Origin: Pseudomonas nitroreducens NBRC 12694
Lineage (GTDB): Bacteria; Pseudomonadota; Gammaproteobacteria; Pseudomonadales; Pseudomonadaceae
Direction of reading: 5' to 3'
DNA length: 64,000 nt
Assembly: GCF_002091755.1 (NCBI RefSeq)
Contig: NZ_BDAI01000003.1
Coordinates: 620,001 to 684,000 of the forward strand
Under the pieces are notes generated by a model. It saw nothing but the letters and a program-made list of their open reading frames with translations, had not been told where the DNA came from and made no database searches. The translations under genes and the position numbers were made by a program. Below, piece after piece: positions 14,634 through 22,990 of this stretch (position 1 is the first letter of the stretch; each line of letters begins with the position of its first letter).

Positions 14634-16092
14634 ATGAGCGTTCCGGGGACTCGGTATCACTGTCCAGAGCGACCGAGAGCGCCTGGAATCCCAAACACAA
14701 CTGCACGTCATCCAGCGCTCCGTCGCAGATGCTGACCCTGACGAACTGCGGAACTGCAGCGTGACCGACAGCAAAGGATTCCGCGGTCGCGATGCGGTAG
14801 TGCTTGGCCGCCAAGTCGCTTTCCACGTCCGAGGCGCGCCATGGCTCGGGCACCTGGATCCAGAAATGCGGGCTCCTGGAGTGAGTTCGGTAGTTCAATC
14901 CTTCCAGCAACTGCGTCACCAGTGCCTTGCGGCGAGCGATCTCGGCGGCTTGCTGCTGCAGCAGAATCTGCGCGGTGCCGTCATCGATCCAGCGGGTGGC
15001 CAACTCCAGGGGGAGGGGAGTAGCCATCCAGCAGGAGCCTCGCAGCGCTGCTGCCAGCCGGCTCACCATCGCTACGGGGGCGTGCAGGTACCCAACGCGA
15101 AGGCCGGCGGCGACCGCCTTGCTCATGCCGCCAATCAGAATGCTTCGCTCGGGGACGAAGTGACTCAAGGGCGCGGGCCGATCTTCCAGCAGGACCGCAT
15201 GGGTTTCGTCCTCGATGATCAGCAGGTTGTGCTCCCGGCAGATGGTCGCGATGGCCTGCCGACGTTCCGTGGGCAGGATGGAGGTCGTGGGATTTTGCAG
15301 AGTGGGGGTGCAATACAGGGCAGTAACTCGGTGCATTCGGCAGAGTTCGTCCAGCGAGTGCGGTAGCAATCCGTCGTCGTCCATCGTCGCCGCCAGAAGA
15401 CGAATACCCAGCAGCCGCGCTGCACTGATCAGGCCAGGGTAGGTGAGAGGTTCGGTCACCAGGGTGTCGCCGGGCCGCAGCAGCGCCATCAGCGTACAAA
15501 GCAAGGCGTGCTGGCTGCCGTTGGTGCACAGCACCTGCTCAGGGTGAGCGCGGAAACCATGGCTGGAAAGCCACTTCGCCCCGGCAGCACGGAAGCGCGG
15601 CAGGCCGACCTCCGGCGTGTAGGTCATCAGCTCTCCCAGCGTGCTCACATCCTGTGCAAGGATCATCAGGCTCTGTGCCAGCAGGCTGGTCTCGGCCCCA
15701 GGGATGTGCAGGTTGCGGCTCATGTCGTAGAACGCCGGGGACTCAGCGACATTGCGGTAACCCTCATCTCGCTTGCGCTCCAGACCACGCTGGCGAACGA
15801 AAGTCCCATCGCCCACCCTTGGCACTACCAGGCCCATGCGCTCGAGTTCGGCGTAGGCGCGGCTCACGGTGCCCACGGTGACATTGAGTTTGTAGGCCAG
15901 AATGCGTTGGGGAGTGAGCTTGCTGCCGGCTGCGAGGGAGCCATCGAGAATGCATAACTCCAAGGCTGACGCGAGGCGTTTGTATTTTGTGCCGCGCCCC
16001 GATTCCAGTGCGTGGCGGAGAATTGACACGGTGTCAATATAGGTTTTGACAGTCATTTCACAGGCCAATAGCTTCGGATTGAACGGGTTCAT
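14632..16092 (-). CDS. MocR-type regulator (GntR HTH fused to PLP aminotransferase fold)
   Basis: This 486-residue fusion has two parts. Residues ~25-105 form a GntR winged-helix domain (KYKRLASALELCILDGSLAAGSKLTPQRILAYKLNVTVGTVSRAYAELE, shown here in outline only by its ends KYKRLAS and AYAELE). Residues ~130-480 form a fold-type I aminotransferase-like domain, with the PLP lysine in GGMSKAVAAG. MocR proteins are PLP-sensing transcription regulators. It is divergent from the EamA transporter gene with only 45 bases between the starts, so it probably controls that exporter. The last residues run up to the REP repeat at 14557-14633. A second start (MTVKTY, 12 residues in) is possible. Confidence 0.88.
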   Translation of the reverse strand: MNPFNPKLLACEMTVKTYIDTVSILRHALESGRGTKYKRLASALELCILDGSLAAGSKLTPQRILAYKLNVTVGTVSRAYAELERMGLVVPRVGDGTFVRQRGLERKRDEGYRNVAESPAFYDMSRNLHIPGAETSLLAQSLMILAQDVSTLGELMTYTPEVGLPRFRAAGAKWLSSHGFRAHPEQVLCTNGSQHALLCTLMALLRPGDTLVTEPLTYPGLISAARLLGIRLLAATMDDDGLLPHSLDELCRMHRVTALYCTPTLQNPTTSILPTERRQAIATICREHNLLIIEDETHAVLLEDRPAPLSHFVPERSILIGGMSKAVAAGLRVGYLHAPVAMVSRLAAALRGSCWMATPLPLELATRWIDDGTAQILLQQQAAEIARRKALVTQLLEGLNYRTHSRSPHFWIQVPEPWRASDVESDLAAKHYRIATAESFAVGHAAVPQFVRVSICDGALDDVQLCLGFQALSVALDSDTESPERS

Positions 16093-16137
16093 TGTAGTAA
16101 CAAGAACCCATCCATAGCGCTATCTGGAGCTGCTGTC

Positions 16138-17079
16138 ATGACCATTTCCGCTTCCCAGGAACTCACTCCTATTGCCCGGAAGAGTTGGCTGGCAGGTGCC
16201 GTGACGGCCGCGCTGTTCCTGACTGTCTGCCTCAGTTGGGGCACGACCTGGCTGGGTATCCGCATCGCCGTTGAAACGGTGCCACCGCTGACGGCATCCG
16301 GTCTGCGCTTCCTGATTGCCTTTCCATTGTTCCTGGCATTCGCCCGGATGCGCGGTGATGCGATTGTCTTCCCTCGACAAAGCCGGGGCTTCTTCATTTT
16401 CGTCACGCTTTGCTACTTCGGTGTGCCGTACTTCCTCCTCAACTACGGCGAGACCCTGGTTTCCTCAGGGCTGACAGCGCTGCTGTTCAGTTGCATGCCC
16501 GTCTTCATCCTGATCTTCTCGGCGATATTCCTGCGAGAAAGGATTCAGACACTCCAGGTGATCGGCATCGCCATCGGCTTTGCCAGCCTGTACATGATTC
16601 TTCGTGAGCAGGGCCTGGGTTTCGAACACCAGGGTTTCATTGGTGTGCTGGCCATCCTTGCCGCCGCGCTGATGCATGCCCTGTGTTATGTGGTGACCAA
16701 GCAGAGAGGCTCGGCGATCAGCGTCGTTACCTACAACACTCTGCCCATCGGCATTGCCGGGTTGGCGCTGTTCGTCCTCGGATTGCTGGTGGAGCAGCCG
16801 TCGTTTTCGCAGATATCCGCCAGGTCCTGGTGGGCGCTGACATACCTCGGGCTGTGCGCCTCGGTGGGTGGTTTCCTCGTCTACTTCTTCTTGTTGAAAC
16901 GACTGAGCCCTGTGGTCCTGTCCTTTGTGTTCATCATTTTCCCTGTTTTTGCGGTGATCATCGGGGCTTGGTACGAGGGGCAAGCGATTTCCACCCGCCT
17001 GGCGCTCTATTCGCTGCTGTTATTGCTGGGTTTTGCCATCACCAAGTTGCCTCTGGCGTCGCTGTTTGCGCGCAAGTAA
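16138..17079 (+). CDS. EamA/DMT-family transporter
   Basis: This 313-residue integral membrane protein has about ten hydrophobic helices in two EamA repeats. The first repeat contains CLSWGTTWLGIRIAVETVPP and the second FLVYFFLLKRLSPVVLSFVF. Members of the drug/metabolite transporter superfamily mostly export amino acids or other small metabolites across the inner membrane. It is divergently transcribed from the MocR-type regulator, a common pairing in which the regulator controls the exporter in response to a PLP-reactive amine or amino acid. The substrate is unknown. It ends tail-to-tail with the DoxX gene, with a long stem-loop between. Confidence 0.88.
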   Translation: MTISASQELTPIARKSWLAGAVTAALFLTVCLSWGTTWLGIRIAVETVPPLTASGLRFLIAFPLFLAFARMRGDAIVFPRQSRGFFIFVTLCYFGVPYFLLNYGETLVSSGLTALLFSCMPVFILIFSAIFLRERIQTLQVIGIAIGFASLYMILREQGLGFEHQGFIGVLAILAAALMHALCYVVTKQRGSAISVVTYNTLPIGIAGLALFVLGLLVEQPSFSQISARSWWALTYLGLCASVGGFLVYFFLLKRLSPVVLSFVFIIFPVFAVIIGAWYEGQAISTRLALYSLLLLLGFAITKLPLASLFARK

Positions 17080-17101
17080 TGGGGGCGTCTGCTGCGGAAG
17101 C

Positions 17102-17135
17102 GACAAGGGAAAGGCAAACCTGCCTTTCCCTTGTC
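17102..17135. terminator. Bidirectional stem-loop between eamA-type and doxX-type genes
   Basis: GACAAGGGAAAGGCA and TGCCTTTCCCTTGTC form a perfect 15-base stem around a 4-base loop. It lies between two convergent stops (17079 and 17147). There is no long T run, but position and symmetry suggest a shared transcript end. Confidence 0.7.
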
Positions 17136-17146
17136 CGAAGCCAGGG

Positions 17147-17656
17147 TCAGCTGTGCGAGCGATACAGCCGGCGGATCATTCCATCCACACTCAGCGCTCC
17201 CGCACCTTTCAACAGCAGCGGCAGCAGTGCGACCAGGTAGATCAGCGGCAGCTTGTAGTTGCCGAAGCCGTGGTCGGTGATCGAATAGCCCTGGGCGAGC
17301 TCGGACAAGGTCGACCACTGCGCCGGCCAGTGCACCGCGGCGATGGCGACGAGGGTGACGACGATCAGCGACGCGGACGCGAAGCGCGTGGCCACGCCGA
17401 GCAGGAGCAGGATCGGCGCGATCAGTTCGGCCCACATCGATACCTGCCAGTCGAAGCCGGCGGAGAAGTGGTTGAAGGGGAAGGGGAAGCTGGCGTGGAT
17501 CTGTTCGAACCAGTTGTCGCCATGCCATTTCTCCAGGCCTGATTCGAAGAACTCCCAGGCCAGGAACAGCCGCAGGGGAATGTCCCAGCCCCAGGCGGCG
17601 AGGCGGTCGAGTTGGTCGAGGACGGTCTTGATCGGGTTCAGGGTCAGCAGGGTCAT
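17147..17656 (-). CDS. DoxX-family membrane protein (HvfX-like candidate)
   Basis: This 169-residue inner-membrane protein has four predicted helices and the DoxX pattern: IPLRLFLAWEFFESGLEKWHG near the start, then WAELIAPILLLLGVATRFAS and YLVALLPLLLKGAGALSVDG. DoxX proteins named HvfX accompany many hvfABC clusters and act in bufferin maturation or export-linked redox steps. Here the gene is on the opposite strand about 2.6 kb from the hvf operon, so the link is inference. ATG 17656 has an AAGAGGTG ribosome site and gives the usual length; an upstream frame start is rejected. It is the second gene behind the ferric-reductase-like gene and is probably co-transcribed. Confidence 0.75.
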   Translation of the reverse strand: MTLLTLNPIKTVLDQLDRLAAWGWDIPLRLFLAWEFFESGLEKWHGDNWFEQIHASFPFPFNHFSAGFDWQVSMWAELIAPILLLLGVATRFASASLIVVTLVAIAAVHWPAQWSTLSELAQGYSITDHGFGNYKLPLIYLVALLPLLLKGAGALSVDGMIRRLYRSHS

Positions 17657-17731
17657 GGTGCACCTCTTGGGCAAGGTCGTGGGCAAGGCTTGGGTGGGCG
17701 GCAATAGCCCGGTCGTCGATGAAGTCGAAGC

Positions 17732-18370
17732 TCAGGCGTTCGGCAGCGCGGGGCGCGCGCTACGGCGCAGGTGCACGGCCAGCTTGGCGACGAGCTTGAA
17801 GGCGATGGCGCTGAAGATCAGGCCGAAGCCCAGCGGGTACCAGGAGCCCATCGGCAGGCGCTTGTAGAAGGAGAGCAGGAACACCCCGGCGATCACCCAG
17901 GTGCCGGTGCTGTGCAGCAGTTTCCAGGTACGGGCGCCGAGCAGTCTCGCTGCGTAGGGGAAAGACGTGAGGGTCAGCAGGATGATGAAGACATAGCCGA
18001 CGGAGCCGGGGATGTTCGCGGCGGCGCTGCGGCCGTGCCAGAAGGTCTCGGGGAAGAATTTCACATAGAGGATGATCAGCACCGCGTGCACGGCGTGGGA
18101 GAAGGCGAAGGCCAGCCCGAGGAAGCGTCGCTCACGCAGCAGGCCGCGGGTGAACCCGCTCGGTACCACTGCCATCAGGGACGAGGCGAGAAAGGTGGCG
18201 AGGAAGAGCGCGAAGGACGTGCGGGCGGTGACACGGATCGCACTGCGCAGGGCTTCGACCCATTGCGGTTGGCTCCACAGGGCCAATGCGGTGGCGAGCA
18301 GCACCAGGGCGGACAGCAGGGAGAACAGGCGCCAGCCATGCAGGCTGGCGTTTTCGGCGGGACGGATCAT
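17732..18370 (-). CDS. Ferric-reductase-like heme transmembrane protein
   Basis: This 212-residue membrane protein has about six helices. It resembles the ferric reductase/MsrQ transmembrane domain, with candidate heme-ligating histidines in FAFSHAVHAVLIILYV and in GARTWKLLHSTGTWVIAGVF. Such proteins carry electrons across the inner membrane via b hemes. It lacks the cytoplasmic FAD/NAD-binding part of full ferric reductases. ATG 18370 is chosen for its AAAGGAG ribosome site. It leads the short operon with the DoxX gene, 75 bases apart, and the TTGTAT-N5-TGTACA box sits 102 bases upstream. A role in reducing metal or thiol groups in the periplasm is inferred. Confidence 0.75.
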   Translation of the reverse strand: MIRPAENASLHGWRLFSLLSALVLLATALALWSQPQWVEALRSAIRVTARTSFALFLATFLASSLMAVVPSGFTRGLLRERRFLGLAFAFSHAVHAVLIILYVKFFPETFWHGRSAAANIPGSVGYVFIILLTLTSFPYAARLLGARTWKLLHSTGTWVIAGVFLLSFYKRLPMGSWYPLGFGLIFSAIAFKLVAKLAVHLRRSARPALPNA

Positions 18371-18471
18371 GGCAGGCTCCTTTGGGGAACGCGGCGGGCG
18401 GGTTGCCGCCGCTGTTCGTGGAGCCATCTTGGCGACGGGCCTTATACCGGATGTGTCCGGGGAAGGCCGTC

Positions 18472-18488
18472 TTGTATCTCTGTGTACA
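18472..18488 (+). promoter_or_regulatory. Putative response-regulator box upstream of the ferric-reductase/doxX operon
   Basis: TTGTATCTCTGTGTACA has the same half-site and five-base spacing as the boxes at 11666-11682 and 20622-20638, with one weaker half-site (TGTACA for TGTATC). It lies between the 3' end of the histidine-kinase gene and the start of the leftward ferric-reductase-like gene. Inference from recurrence. Confidence 0.45.
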
Positions 18489-18506
18489 CCTCGCTCAAGC
18501 GCAGCC

Positions 18507-19817
18507 TCAGCTGGCGGGGCGCAACTCCAGCTGCGCGCACAGCCCGCCCGTGGCGCGGTTGGACAGGCTCAGCGTGCCGCCCAGGGCCTGGCTCAGTTGC
18601 TGGGCAATCGCCAGCCCCAGGCCGGTGCCGCCGGTGCCGCGGTTGCGCGAGCTTTCCACCCGGTAGAAGGGTTTCAACACCTCGGCGAGTTCCTCCTCGG
18701 GGATGCCGGGGCCGTCGTCGAGCACACGGATATACACGACACCCTGGGCATCGCGTTCGACTTGCACCTGGGCGGCGCCGCCGAACTTCAGTGCGTTGTC
18801 CACCAGGTTGGTGAGCACCCGGCGCAGCGCGTGGGGGCGGGTTTCCAGCACAACGTTGCTGCTGCCTTGAAGCTCCACGGCCTGGCCGCTGTCCTGGTAG
18901 TCGAGGACGAGGCTGTCGAGGAATGAATCGAAGTCGACCTTGACCGCCGCCTCGCTGGCGCCGTCCATGCTGCGTGCGTAGGCCACGCCTTCGCGGACCA
19001 GGTGCTGCATCTCTTCGAGGTCGCTCCACAGGCGCTCGCGCTCGGGCGAGTCGTCCATCTGCTCGACGCGCAGCTTCATCCGCGTGATGGGCGTCTGCAG
19101 GTCATGGGAAATGGCCGCCAGCAGTTGCATGCGCTCCTTGAGGTACGCGCTGATACGACCTTGCAGCGCGTTGAAGGCGCGGGCGGCGTAGGCGACTTCG
19201 CTGGGACCGCGCTCGTCCAGTTCGGGCGCGGGGGCGTCCGGATCGAGGTGGTCCACGGCCTGGGCCAGCCGCGTCAGCGGGCGAATCGCCAGGCGCACGG
19301 CAAGCCAGGTGCAGAACAGCAGCAATGCCAGCTGGACGATCAGTACCCAGGGCAGCCATTGCGCCACGGGCACGCCCTTGGGCGTCACGTCGATGGTCAG
19401 CGGCATGCCGTCGGCCAGTTTCAGGTGTACCTGGAAGTGCGGGATGGAGCCGGGGATGTTCTCGAAGCGCAGCCCGTAGCGTGGGCCAATGGCGTCGGCG
19501 ATGGAGGTCGCCGCCATGGGCGCCTGCGCCATGTTCATCGGCTCGCCGGGCTGGCCGCCATCCAGGCGGTAGCGGTAGTTGGGCCGCTGCACCATGGGCA
19601 GCCAGCGCTCGCGCTCGTCCAGCGGCAGGCGATCGAGCAGGGCGACGGCGGTGCTGACGTCGGTTTCCAGGTTGCCCAGCATCATGCTGCGCGCGCTCTG
19701 GTAGCGCTCGTAGAACTGCGAGCAGAACGACAGGCTGTAGGCGAACACCAGCCCGGCGAGGAAGATCAGCGCCAGGCGCGCGGCCAGTGTGCGTGGCCAG
19801 TGCAGGACGGATTTCAT
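18507..19817 (-). CDS. Two-component sensor histidine kinase
   Basis: This 436-residue membrane kinase has a first helix at ~10-32, a periplasmic sensing region of about 130 residues, a second helix near 165-185, then HAMP. The dimerisation/H-box is ISHDLQTPITRMKLRVE (His about residue 240), and the catalytic ATPase domain has NLVDNALKFGG (N box), DDGPGIP (G1) and GGTGLGLAI (G2). The periplasmic part contains few cysteines, methionines or histidines in clusters, so a metal ligand set is not obvious. It overlaps the response-regulator gene by 4 bases. Nearby hvf, DoxX and thioredoxin genes and the shared box suggest control of metal or redox stress genes. Confidence 0.92.
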   Translation of the reverse strand: MKSVLHWPRTLAARLALIFLAGLVFAYSLSFCSQFYERYQSARSMMLGNLETDVSTAVALLDRLPLDERERWLPMVQRPNYRYRLDGGQPGEPMNMAQAPMAATSIADAIGPRYGLRFENIPGSIPHFQVHLKLADGMPLTIDVTPKGVPVAQWLPWVLIVQLALLLFCTWLAVRLAIRPLTRLAQAVDHLDPDAPAPELDERGPSEVAYAARAFNALQGRISAYLKERMQLLAAISHDLQTPITRMKLRVEQMDDSPERERLWSDLEEMQHLVREGVAYARSMDGASEAAVKVDFDSFLDSLVLDYQDSGQAVELQGSSNVVLETRPHALRRVLTNLVDNALKFGGAAQVQVERDAQGVVYIRVLDDGPGIPEEELAEVLKPFYRVESSRNRGTGGTGLGLAIAQQLSQALGGTLSLSNRATGGLCAQLELRPAS

Positions 19818-20554
19818 GCGTTGGGCTCGAGCAGTTCGACGGCCAGGGCGAAGACGTAGCCTTCGCTGCGCACCGTCTTGATGTAGGCGGGTTCGCGGGC
19901 GTCATCCAGCAGGCGCTGGCGCAGGCGGCTGACCAGCAGGTCGATGGAGCGATCGAAGATGTCCGCCTCGCGGCCTTGCGTGAGGTTCAGCAATTGCTCG
20001 CGGCTGAGCACACGCTGCGGATGATCGACGAACACGCGCAGCAGGCGGTACTCGGCGCCGCTCAGGGCGACCAGGGTGCCGTCTTCATCGAGCAGGTGGC
20101 GCGCGGTGGTGTCCAGCTTCCAGCGGCCGAAGCCGATCAGCCGGCTCGCCTCGCTGACCTGCAGGTTCGGCGGCAGCATGCGCGTGCGGCGCAGCACAGC
20201 GTTGATTCGTGCCAGCAGTTCACGGGCGGAGAAGGGCTTGGTGAGGTAGTCGTCGGCGCCCATCTCCAGGCCGATGATGCGGTCGGTCTCGTCGTTGCGC
20301 GCGGTGAGCATCAGCACCGGTGTGGACTTGTGCTTGCCCACGCGCAGCTCGCGGCACAGCTTCAGGCCGTCGTCGCCGGGCATCATGATGTCGAGCACGA
20401 TCAGGTCGACCGAGTTGGCGTCGAGGAAGGCGCGCATCTGCCGGCCATCCGCCGCCAGGCTCACGCGCAGGCCGTTCTTCTTCAGGTAGTTGCCGACCAA
20501 CTCGCGGATCTCGCGGTCGTCGTCGACGATCAGTACGTGATCGACATGGTCCAT
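19814..20554 (-). CDS. OmpR-family response regulator
   Basis: This 246-residue protein has a receiver domain (residues ~7-120) with acidic pocket DDD (11-13), the phospho-acceptor Asp in LIVLDIMMPGDDG (about residue 56), Thr in MLTARN and Lys in LTKPFSA. The C-terminal winged helix (~145-238) includes YRLLRVFVDHPQRVLSREQLL and the RSIDLLVSRLRQRL recognition helix. It forms an operon with the kinase (4-base overlap). OmpR-type regulators bind direct repeats with 10-11 base periods, which fits the box at 20622-20638 just upstream of this gene and the matching boxes elsewhere. Autoregulation is inferred. Confidence 0.93.
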   Translation of the reverse strand: MDHVDHVLIVDDDREIRELVGNYLKKNGLRVSLAADGRQMRAFLDANSVDLIVLDIMMPGDDGLKLCRELRVGKHKSTPVLMLTARNDETDRIIGLEMGADDYLTKPFSARELLARINAVLRRTRMLPPNLQVSEASRLIGFGRWKLDTTARHLLDEDGTLVALSGAEYRLLRVFVDHPQRVLSREQLLNLTQGREADIFDRSIDLLVSRLRQRLLDDAREPAYIKTVRSEGYVFALAVELLEPNA

Positions 20555-20621
20555 GCCGGTGCCTCATTCACAGTGGGTTGAGGCGAGTTTATAGCGCAGC
20601 GCCACGCTTGCCTGCCGTGCT

Positions 20622-20638
20622 TTGTATTCCACTGTATC
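20622..20638 (+). promoter_or_regulatory. Putative response-regulator box in the regulator/DUF2790 divergent promoter
   Basis: TTGTATTCCACTGTATC matches the hvfA-upstream box in 13 of 17 positions, including both half-sites and the N5 spacing. It lies 68 bases before the response-regulator start (minus strand) and 142 bases before the DUF2790 start (plus strand), so it could control either or both. Confidence 0.5.
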
Positions 20639-20779
20639 CAGGCCGGCCTCCGATACCCGGCGCAGCAAACCAAGGGCCTGCGCGACACAAGCCCGATACC
20701 TCCTGAACGTGAAATGGGCACCAACGGCGAGGCACACAGCCCTCGCCGGCCAAACCCGACACAGGACAGGAGAACCCCC

Positions 20780-21052
20780 ATGAAAGCCATCCAGCTCGCC
20801 AACGCTTGCCTCTTCGCTTCCCTCGCCGCTTTCGCCAGCTTCGGCGCCCAGGCTGCCGACACGCAGCCCGTTGAGCAGTATCACTACGGCCAGAAACTGG
20901 ACGTGAAGAAGGTCGTTGCTATCCAGGAAGAGGCGGCGTCGCCCTTTGACTGCGGCATCGTCAACGCCCGCATGGATTACCTGGATTCCCACGGCCAGCC
21001 GCACAGCCTGGCCTACCGCAAGTTCGCCACCGACTGCAACGAAGGCGGCTGA
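20780..21052 (+). CDS. DUF2790 small periplasmic protein
   Basis: This 90-residue secreted protein has a Sec signal peptide (residues 1-24, ending FGAQA|AD) and a mature domain containing QYHYGQKLDVKKVV, then CGIVNARMDYLDSHGQPHSLAYRKFATDCNEGG. Only two cysteines are present, probably forming a disulfide. DUF2790 proteins are a Pseudomonas-specific family, present in several copies per genome and often induced by copper or other stress; their function is not known. ATG 20780 follows an ACAGGAGAA ribosome site. It is divergent from the two-component genes, which is a common place for a target of the regulator. Confidence 0.85.
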   Translation: MKAIQLANACLFASLAAFASFGAQAADTQPVEQYHYGQKLDVKKVVAIQEEAASPFDCGIVNARMDYLDSHGQPHSLAYRKFATDCNEGG

Positions 21053-21145
21053 TTCCCCCGAGCCGCAGCCACGGATGGCCGCGGCGTTTTTTCCCGCTGT
21101 TCACTCCAGAAAAAGCCCACGGGCCGGCGGCCCATCGAGGTTTCC

Positions 21146-22366
21146 ATGCTGCTCATCGCCTTTTTCGGCGGGGCGCTGACCCTGCTCAGCCCCTGCATCC
21201 TTCCCGTGCTTCCATTGTTGTTGCAGCGTGCCGGCGGCCCGGCGTGGTCGCCGTGGGTCACGCTGCTCGGCCTGGCCAGCGGCTTCGCCGTGCTGGCGAG
21301 CCTGGCGACCGTCTCCAGCAATTGGGTGATTGCCGCCAGCGAATGGGGCCGGTGGTTTGCGCTGGTGCTGCTCTCGGTCTCTGCACTGGCGCTGCTCTGG
21401 CCGCGCTTCAGCGATTGGCTGGCGCGCCCCTGGGCCTGGATCGGTGATCGTCTGCACGGTGAAGCCCGGCGCATGCCGCCGACGTTCTCCGCGTGGGTGA
21501 TGGGCTTTGCCGCCGGCCTGCTGTGGGCGCCCTGCGCCGGCCCGGTGCTGGGGCTGATTCTCTCCGGCGCCATGCTGCAAGGCCCGAGCGCGCAGACCAG
21601 TTTGCTGCTGTTTGCCTACGGTCTGGGCAGTGCCACGGTGCTCGGTATCGTGCTTTTCGCCGGGCGCCGGCTGATGCAGCAGCTGCGGCCGCGCATGGGC
21701 GTCATCGAGGGTCTGCGCCGCGCCACTGGTGTACTCGCCCTGCTGGCCGTGGTCGGCATCGCCAGCGGCACCAGCGCCCAACTGGCTTCCGGCGGTTCGT
21801 CCAGGCTGGTGAACAGCCTGGAACGCAAGGTCATCGACGGCGTGCCCGCGCTGATCAGCCAACTGATGCCCGGCGACCTGGCCCACGGCGCCGAACGCCT
21901 GCCCGACCTCGGCCCGGCTCCCGAACTGCAAGGCGCGGTGGAGTGGATCAACAGCCCCGAACTGAGCCTGCGCGACCTGCGCGGCAAGGTGGTGCTGATC
22001 GACTTCTGGACCTACGACTGCATCAACTGCCAGCACAGCCTGCCGTATGTAAACGCCTGGGCGAAGAAGTACGCCGACCAGGGCCTGGTGGTGATCGGCG
22101 TGCATACCCCGGAGTACCCCTTCGAACGCGTACCCGCCAACGTTCGCGAAGCGGTGAAACAGCACGATATCCACTACCCCGTGGCGCTGGATAACCAGTA
22201 CCGGATCTGGAACGCCTTCGCCAACCAGTACTGGCCGGCGCACTATTTCATCGATGCCCAGGGACGCGTGCGCCATCTGTCGGTCGGGGAGGGTGGGTAC
22301 GAGGAACAGGAGCAGGTGATTCAGGCGTTGCTGAAGGAGAGGGATAGAGTGAAGGCGGGGGCATGA
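21146..22366 (+). CDS. CcdA-thioredoxin fusion (DipZ-like thiol-disulfide protein)
   Basis: This is a 406-residue fusion. The N-terminal ~220 residues are a CcdA/DsbD-beta-type membrane domain, with the reactive cysteines in LLSPCILPVLP (near residue 17) and WAPCAGPVLG (near residue 131). The C-terminal ~150 residues are a periplasmic TlpA/AhpC-TSA-like domain with the active site WTYDCINCQHSLPY, a CINC motif. The arrangement is that of DipZ, which moves electrons from cytoplasmic thioredoxin to the periplasm. Being beside the hvf/DoxX/ferric-reductase region, it may keep periplasmic metal-binding cysteines reduced; this is inference. It follows the DUF2790 gene by 93 bases. Confidence 0.87.
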   Translation: MLLIAFFGGALTLLSPCILPVLPLLLQRAGGPAWSPWVTLLGLASGFAVLASLATVSSNWVIAASEWGRWFALVLLSVSALALLWPRFSDWLARPWAWIGDRLHGEARRMPPTFSAWVMGFAAGLLWAPCAGPVLGLILSGAMLQGPSAQTSLLLFAYGLGSATVLGIVLFAGRRLMQQLRPRMGVIEGLRRATGVLALLAVVGIASGTSAQLASGGSSRLVNSLERKVIDGVPALISQLMPGDLAHGAERLPDLGPAPELQGAVEWINSPELSLRDLRGKVVLIDFWTYDCINCQHSLPYVNAWAKKYADQGLVVIGVHTPEYPFERVPANVREAVKQHDIHYPVALDNQYRIWNAFANQYWPAHYFIDAQGRVRHLSVGEGGYEEQEQVIQALLKERDRVKAGA

Positions 22367-22397
22367 GCAAGTGACGGGGCGGGGACGGGACTGTCCC

Positions 22398-22694
22398 TCA
22401 TTTCCCGCTGCTGGCGGGAATTGCCTGCAACTCGACACCCAGCGCGCGCATGACCTTCATGACCGTCTCGAAGCGCGGCTTGGCTCCGGGCGCAAAGACC
22501 TTGTACAGGCTCTCCCGGCCCAGTCCCGAGTCATTGGCGATCTTGGTCATGCCGCGCGCCTTGGCAATGTTGCCGATGGCGAGTAGCAGCTCATCGGTAT
22601 CGCCGTCAGACAGGACCTGGGACAGGTATTCGGCAATGACCTCCTCATTGTCGAGGTGGTGGCTAGTGTCGAAGTCGCTCAGTTCAATGGCCAT
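22398..22694 (-). CDS. HTH addiction-module antitoxin (HigA/putative antidote family)
   Basis: This 98-residue protein belongs to the probable-addiction-module antidote family. MAIELSDFDTSHHLDNEEVIAEYL is the typical toxin-binding N-terminus and GMTKIANDSGLGRESLYKVF is the helix-turn-helix, followed by FETVMKVMRALGVEL. It should bind the palindrome upstream of the operon. The ATG overlaps the 3' end of the toxin frame, as usual for toxin-first modules. The toxin gene carries a frameshift (see 22679-22986), so this antitoxin may now be an orphan. Confidence 0.85.
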   Translation of the reverse strand: MAIELSDFDTSHHLDNEEVIAEYLSQVLSDGDTDELLLAIGNIAKARGMTKIANDSGLGRESLYKVFAPGAKPRFETVMKVMRALGVELQAIPASSGK

Positions 22695-22986
22695 TCAATT
22701 GCTCCCGCCAGTTGCTGCGCCAGCTTGATATCGCGCTGCTGGGATGTTTTGTCGCCGCCACACAGCAACAGGATCGGCACGTCGCCACGGCGCCTGAAGT
22801 AGACGCAATAGCCAGGGCCGACATCCAGTCGGATTTCCGAGACACCGATGCCCATCGAGCGGATGTCGCCGAAATGACCGGACCGGATACGGTCCAGCCG
22901 ACGCAGGATTACGACTTTCCCGCGGGGGCGCGGAGCTCAGAAAGCCAGTGATCAAACTGGGCAGTTTGCTTTAGCTGATAGGTCAT
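22679..22986 (-). pseudogene. RelE/HigB-like addiction-module toxin, frameshifted
   Basis: From ATG 22986 the frame reads MTYQLKQTAQFDHWLSELRA then PAGKS and a TAA stop after 25 codons. Shifting by one base near 22918-22925 restores a full-length RelE/ParE-superfamily toxin: KVVILRRLDRIRSGHFGDI, then VSEIRLDVGPGYCVYF, LLLCGGDKTSQQRDI and a C-terminus overlapping the antitoxin start. The lesion is a single-base loss in the CCCCGCGGG/AAAG area. Either the toxin is inactive in this strain or the base call is wrong; the rest of the frame is free of other defects, which suggests a recent or artefactual change. Confidence 0.75.
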
Positions 22987-22990
22987 GCTG

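Noticed and set aside
22695..22955. Open frame over the toxin locus in another reading frame
   Set aside because: Its translation has no toxin motif, while a one-base shift of the proper frame restores the RelE-type toxin.
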